A stretch of DNA of 64,000 bases from Zhouia spongiae (GTDB lineage Bacteria > Bacteroidota > Bacteroidia > Flavobacteriales > Flavobacteriaceae), in assembly GCF_022760175.1 (NCBI RefSeq), contig NZ_CP094326.1, positions 3,522,804-3,586,803 of the forward strand. Direction: 5' to 3'. Made by a program: the position numbers and the translations under genes. Numbering within the stretch: the first letter of the stretch is position 1; each line of letters starts with the position of its first letter. This document shows positions 62,181 to 64,000 of the stretch, piece after piece. Below the pieces are notes generated by a model. That model was not told the DNA's origin. It was given only the letters and a program-made list of their open reading frames with translations, and did no database searches.

Positions 62181-64000
62181 TTGGCACGTCAAAAACTAAG
62201 CCATACTTTTACAAAAGTAAGATATAAAGCATTGCAAGCAAACAAACCTAACATACTTTTAGTGCTGTTTTTACTGTTTATGTGCTGGGTATCTCCAGCC
62301 CAGGAAACACCTGAAAAACAAGCTTTAAAAATTGAAGCTGAAAAAGATTCAATAAATGTTTCTATCAATAAAGATCTTATTCAGCCGGTAGCGCAGGATA
62401 CTGTTCTCGTTGACACAACCGTAACAGACAGTATCCGGAAACCTCCTCCCTTTCTTTCCGATATTATTAAATACGCTGCCACTGATTATGTGAAAATGTC
62501 CCGGAAAGACAACAAGATATACCTGTACAACGAAGCCGAGGTATATTACGGAGAGTACGAATTAAAAGCCGGAATCATTGTTATTGATTACAATAAAAAT
62601 GAAGTCTACGCAGGAAGGATTAAGGACACTTCCGGCACCCTGGTTCAAACCCCGTATTTCAAACAAGGACAAAATGTTGTTGAACCGGATTCCATCCGCT
62701 TTAATTTTGACACCAAAAAAGCCCTGATTTGGAACTCGCGATCGGAGCAAACTGTCGGAGAACCCATGAACGTTTTTGCCGAAGTAACCAAAAAAGAAAA
62801 CGATTCTACTTATTTTTTAAAAGAAGGAAGGTTAACTACATCAAAAAATATTGACGATCCGGAATACTATATCCGTGTAAGAAAAGCAAAATTTGTCCCG
62901 GACAAAAAGGTTATTGCGGGTTTCAGCAACATGTACATCGTTAATGTACCCACACCCATAGCTTTACCGTTTGCTTATTTCCCTATGACAGACACCAAGC
63001 AGTCCGGCTTTATAATGCCTACACCCGGAGAAGCAAGAGATCGCGGGTTCTTTTTACAGAACGGCGGGTATTATTTTGCCTTAAGTGATTATTACGACCT
63101 GGCTGTTACCGGCGATTATTACACAAACGGCAGTTACGGACTTCGATTAGAGTCTAATTATGCACTACGCTACAGGTTCAGGGGAAGTGTAAGGTTGCGC
63201 TACGAAAATCTTATTACAAGTCAAAAGGGATTTCCGGACTACAGCAGAGGTACAATCTATAACATACAGTGGAACCATAGCCAGGACGCCAAGGCCAATC
63301 CTAATTCCAGATTTTCTGCGTCTGTCAACCTTGGTAGCAGCAGATACTATAGCGATTCATTCAACCAGATGAACTCGCCTAACTTTATGAACAACACATT
63401 ACAATCGTCCGTATCCTATAACAAAACATTCACCGGATACCCGAGCGTGAACCTTAACCTAACGGCTTCTCACCAACAGAATACACGAACCGAAACTATC
63501 AACATGACACTGCCTACGCTACAGGCAAGCGTGGAGCGAATTTACCCGTTTGCAAAAAGAGACGGTATTAAAAAAGGCGTTTTTCAAAACATCAATTTTC
63601 AGTACAACCTGAGAGGAGAAAACCGTATTCAAACAAACGATGAAGATTTCTTTACCAAAAAAATGTTTGACGAAGCCAAAACAGGTTTCAGGCACTCCAT
63701 TCCAATAGCTACTAATTTTAAAATCCTTAAATACCTTAGCGCCTCTCTGGGTGGTAATATTGACGAAGTATGGCAATTTAAAACCATCAGAAAAAACGAT
63801 TATGATTCAAGTATCGGCGACTACACCATAGACACACTAAGCGGTTTCGACAGGTTTGCCCAGTATAATTTATCAGCCAGCCTGGGAACTACCATGTATG
63901 GAACATTTAATTTTGGTGAAGACAAAAAAATTCAGGCTATCAGACATACCATGAGGCCTTCTGTCAGCTACGGATACACCCCTGGTTTTGACAAGTATTA
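62181..64000 (+). CDS. lptD: LptD-like LPS assembly outer membrane protein (5' part, runs off the window)
   Basis: An uninterrupted frame of 606 codons to the window end, read directly from the bases. In-frame stop TAA at 62163 limits the start; the only start codon upstream of the signal peptide is TTG at 62181, giving MARQKLSHTFTKVRYKALQA, then the hydrophobic core PNILLVLFLLFMCWVSPAQ. The ATG at 62280 lies inside the signal peptide and is unlikely. An OstA/LptA-like domain follows (YLYNEAEVYYGEYELKAGI), then the LptD barrel with NVPTPIALPFAYFPMTDTKQ and GFIMPTPGEARDRGFFLQNG. It inserts LPS into the outer leaflet. The C-terminal part of the barrel is missing only because the window ends. 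Confidence 0.9.
   Translation, partial: MARQKLSHTFTKVRYKALQANKPNILLVLFLLFMCWVSPAQETPEKQALKIEAEKDSINVSINKDLIQPVAQDTVLVDTTVTDSIRKPPPFLSDIIKYAATDYVKMSRKDNKIYLYNEAEVYYGEYELKAGIIVIDYNKNEVYAGRIKDTSGTLVQTPYFKQGQNVVEPDSIRFNFDTKKALIWNSRSEQTVGEPMNVFAEVTKKENDSTYFLKEGRLTTSKNIDDPEYYIRVRKAKFVPDKKVIAGFSNMYIVNVPTPIALPFAYFPMTDTKQSGFIMPTPGEARDRGFFLQNGGYYFALSDYYDLAVTGDYYTNGSYGLRLESNYALRYRFRGSVRLRYENLITSQKGFPDYSRGTIYNIQWNHSQDAKANPNSRFSASVNLGSSRYYSDSFNQMNSPNFMNNTLQSSVSYNKTFTGYPSVNLNLTASHQQNTRTETINMTLPTLQASVERIYPFAKRDGIKKGVFQNINFQYNLRGENRIQTNDEDFFTKKMFDEAKTGFRHSIPIATNFKILKYLSASLGGNIDEVWQFKTIRKNDYDSSIGDYTIDTLSGFDRFAQYNLSASLGTTMYGTFNFGEDKKIQAIRHTMRPSVSYGYTPGFDKY

Overview
The window looks like chromosomal DNA of a member of the Flavobacteriaceae (Bacteroidota). 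This rests on the AT-rich composition, TAnnTTTG-type -7 promoter boxes, many SusC-like and TlpA-like envelope proteins, a type IX secretion (T9SS) C-terminal signal, a bacillithiol gene (bshA) and an LptD/AmiC/MCE envelope block. No rRNA, tRNA, CRISPR array, transposase or prophage was seen. Species cannot be named from the sequence alone.

Layout. (1) 1-4915: a saccharopine/alanine dehydrogenase-like enzyme, then creD with a winged-helix regulator and a membrane protein. Two copies of an ACTTTG/CAAAGT palindrome sit before the two transcription units. A META-domain lipoprotein follows. (2) 4994-15978: an iron/siderophore uptake island with a TlpA-type thioredoxin lipoprotein, a PepSY membrane protein, two small membrane proteins, a DUF4198-like protein, two TonB-dependent siderophore receptors that share a near-identical 367-bp 5' end, and a divergent AraC regulator. 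(3) 15973-20094: kdsA, a cystathionine beta-synthase-like enzyme, a tiny membrane protein, and an Rrf2 regulator / truncated haemoglobin / uracil-DNA glycosylase-like gene set that suggests nitric-oxide or Fe-S stress.

(4) 20146-47034: a Wzx/Wzy-type capsule or exopolysaccharide locus. The left arm (minus strand) carries an aminotransferase, a PglF/CapD-type dehydratase, Wza and a Wzc tyrosine kinase. After about 1.07 kb of non-coding DNA come two beta-helix proteins, one lyase-like. The right arm (plus strand) makes uronic acid sugars (UDP-glucuronate epimerase, UDP-HexNAc dehydrogenase) and encodes four glycosyltransferases, a flippase, a polymerase, a PglC-type initiating phosphosugar transferase and an unusually rich set of amide/acyl-forming enzymes: AsnB-like, two TupA-like ATP-grasp ligases, one further ATP-grasp ligase and a CapK-type adenylating enzyme. 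Together these suggest an acidic polysaccharide whose uronic or amino sugars are amidated or joined to amino acids.

(5) 47128-52037: a compact minus-strand operon of a fibronectin-III surface protein, a secreted T9SS tyrosinase, a small secreted protein and a second CapK-like enzyme. This is the most unusual gene combination in the window. (6) 52243-64000: bshA preceded by a strong palindrome, a GH3/beta-lactamase fusion, a run of conserved envelope/redox genes (Fe-S proteins, HAD protein, MCE protein, SPOR amidase) interrupted by a 130-bp MITE-like element, and the first two-thirds or so of lptD, which runs off the right edge.
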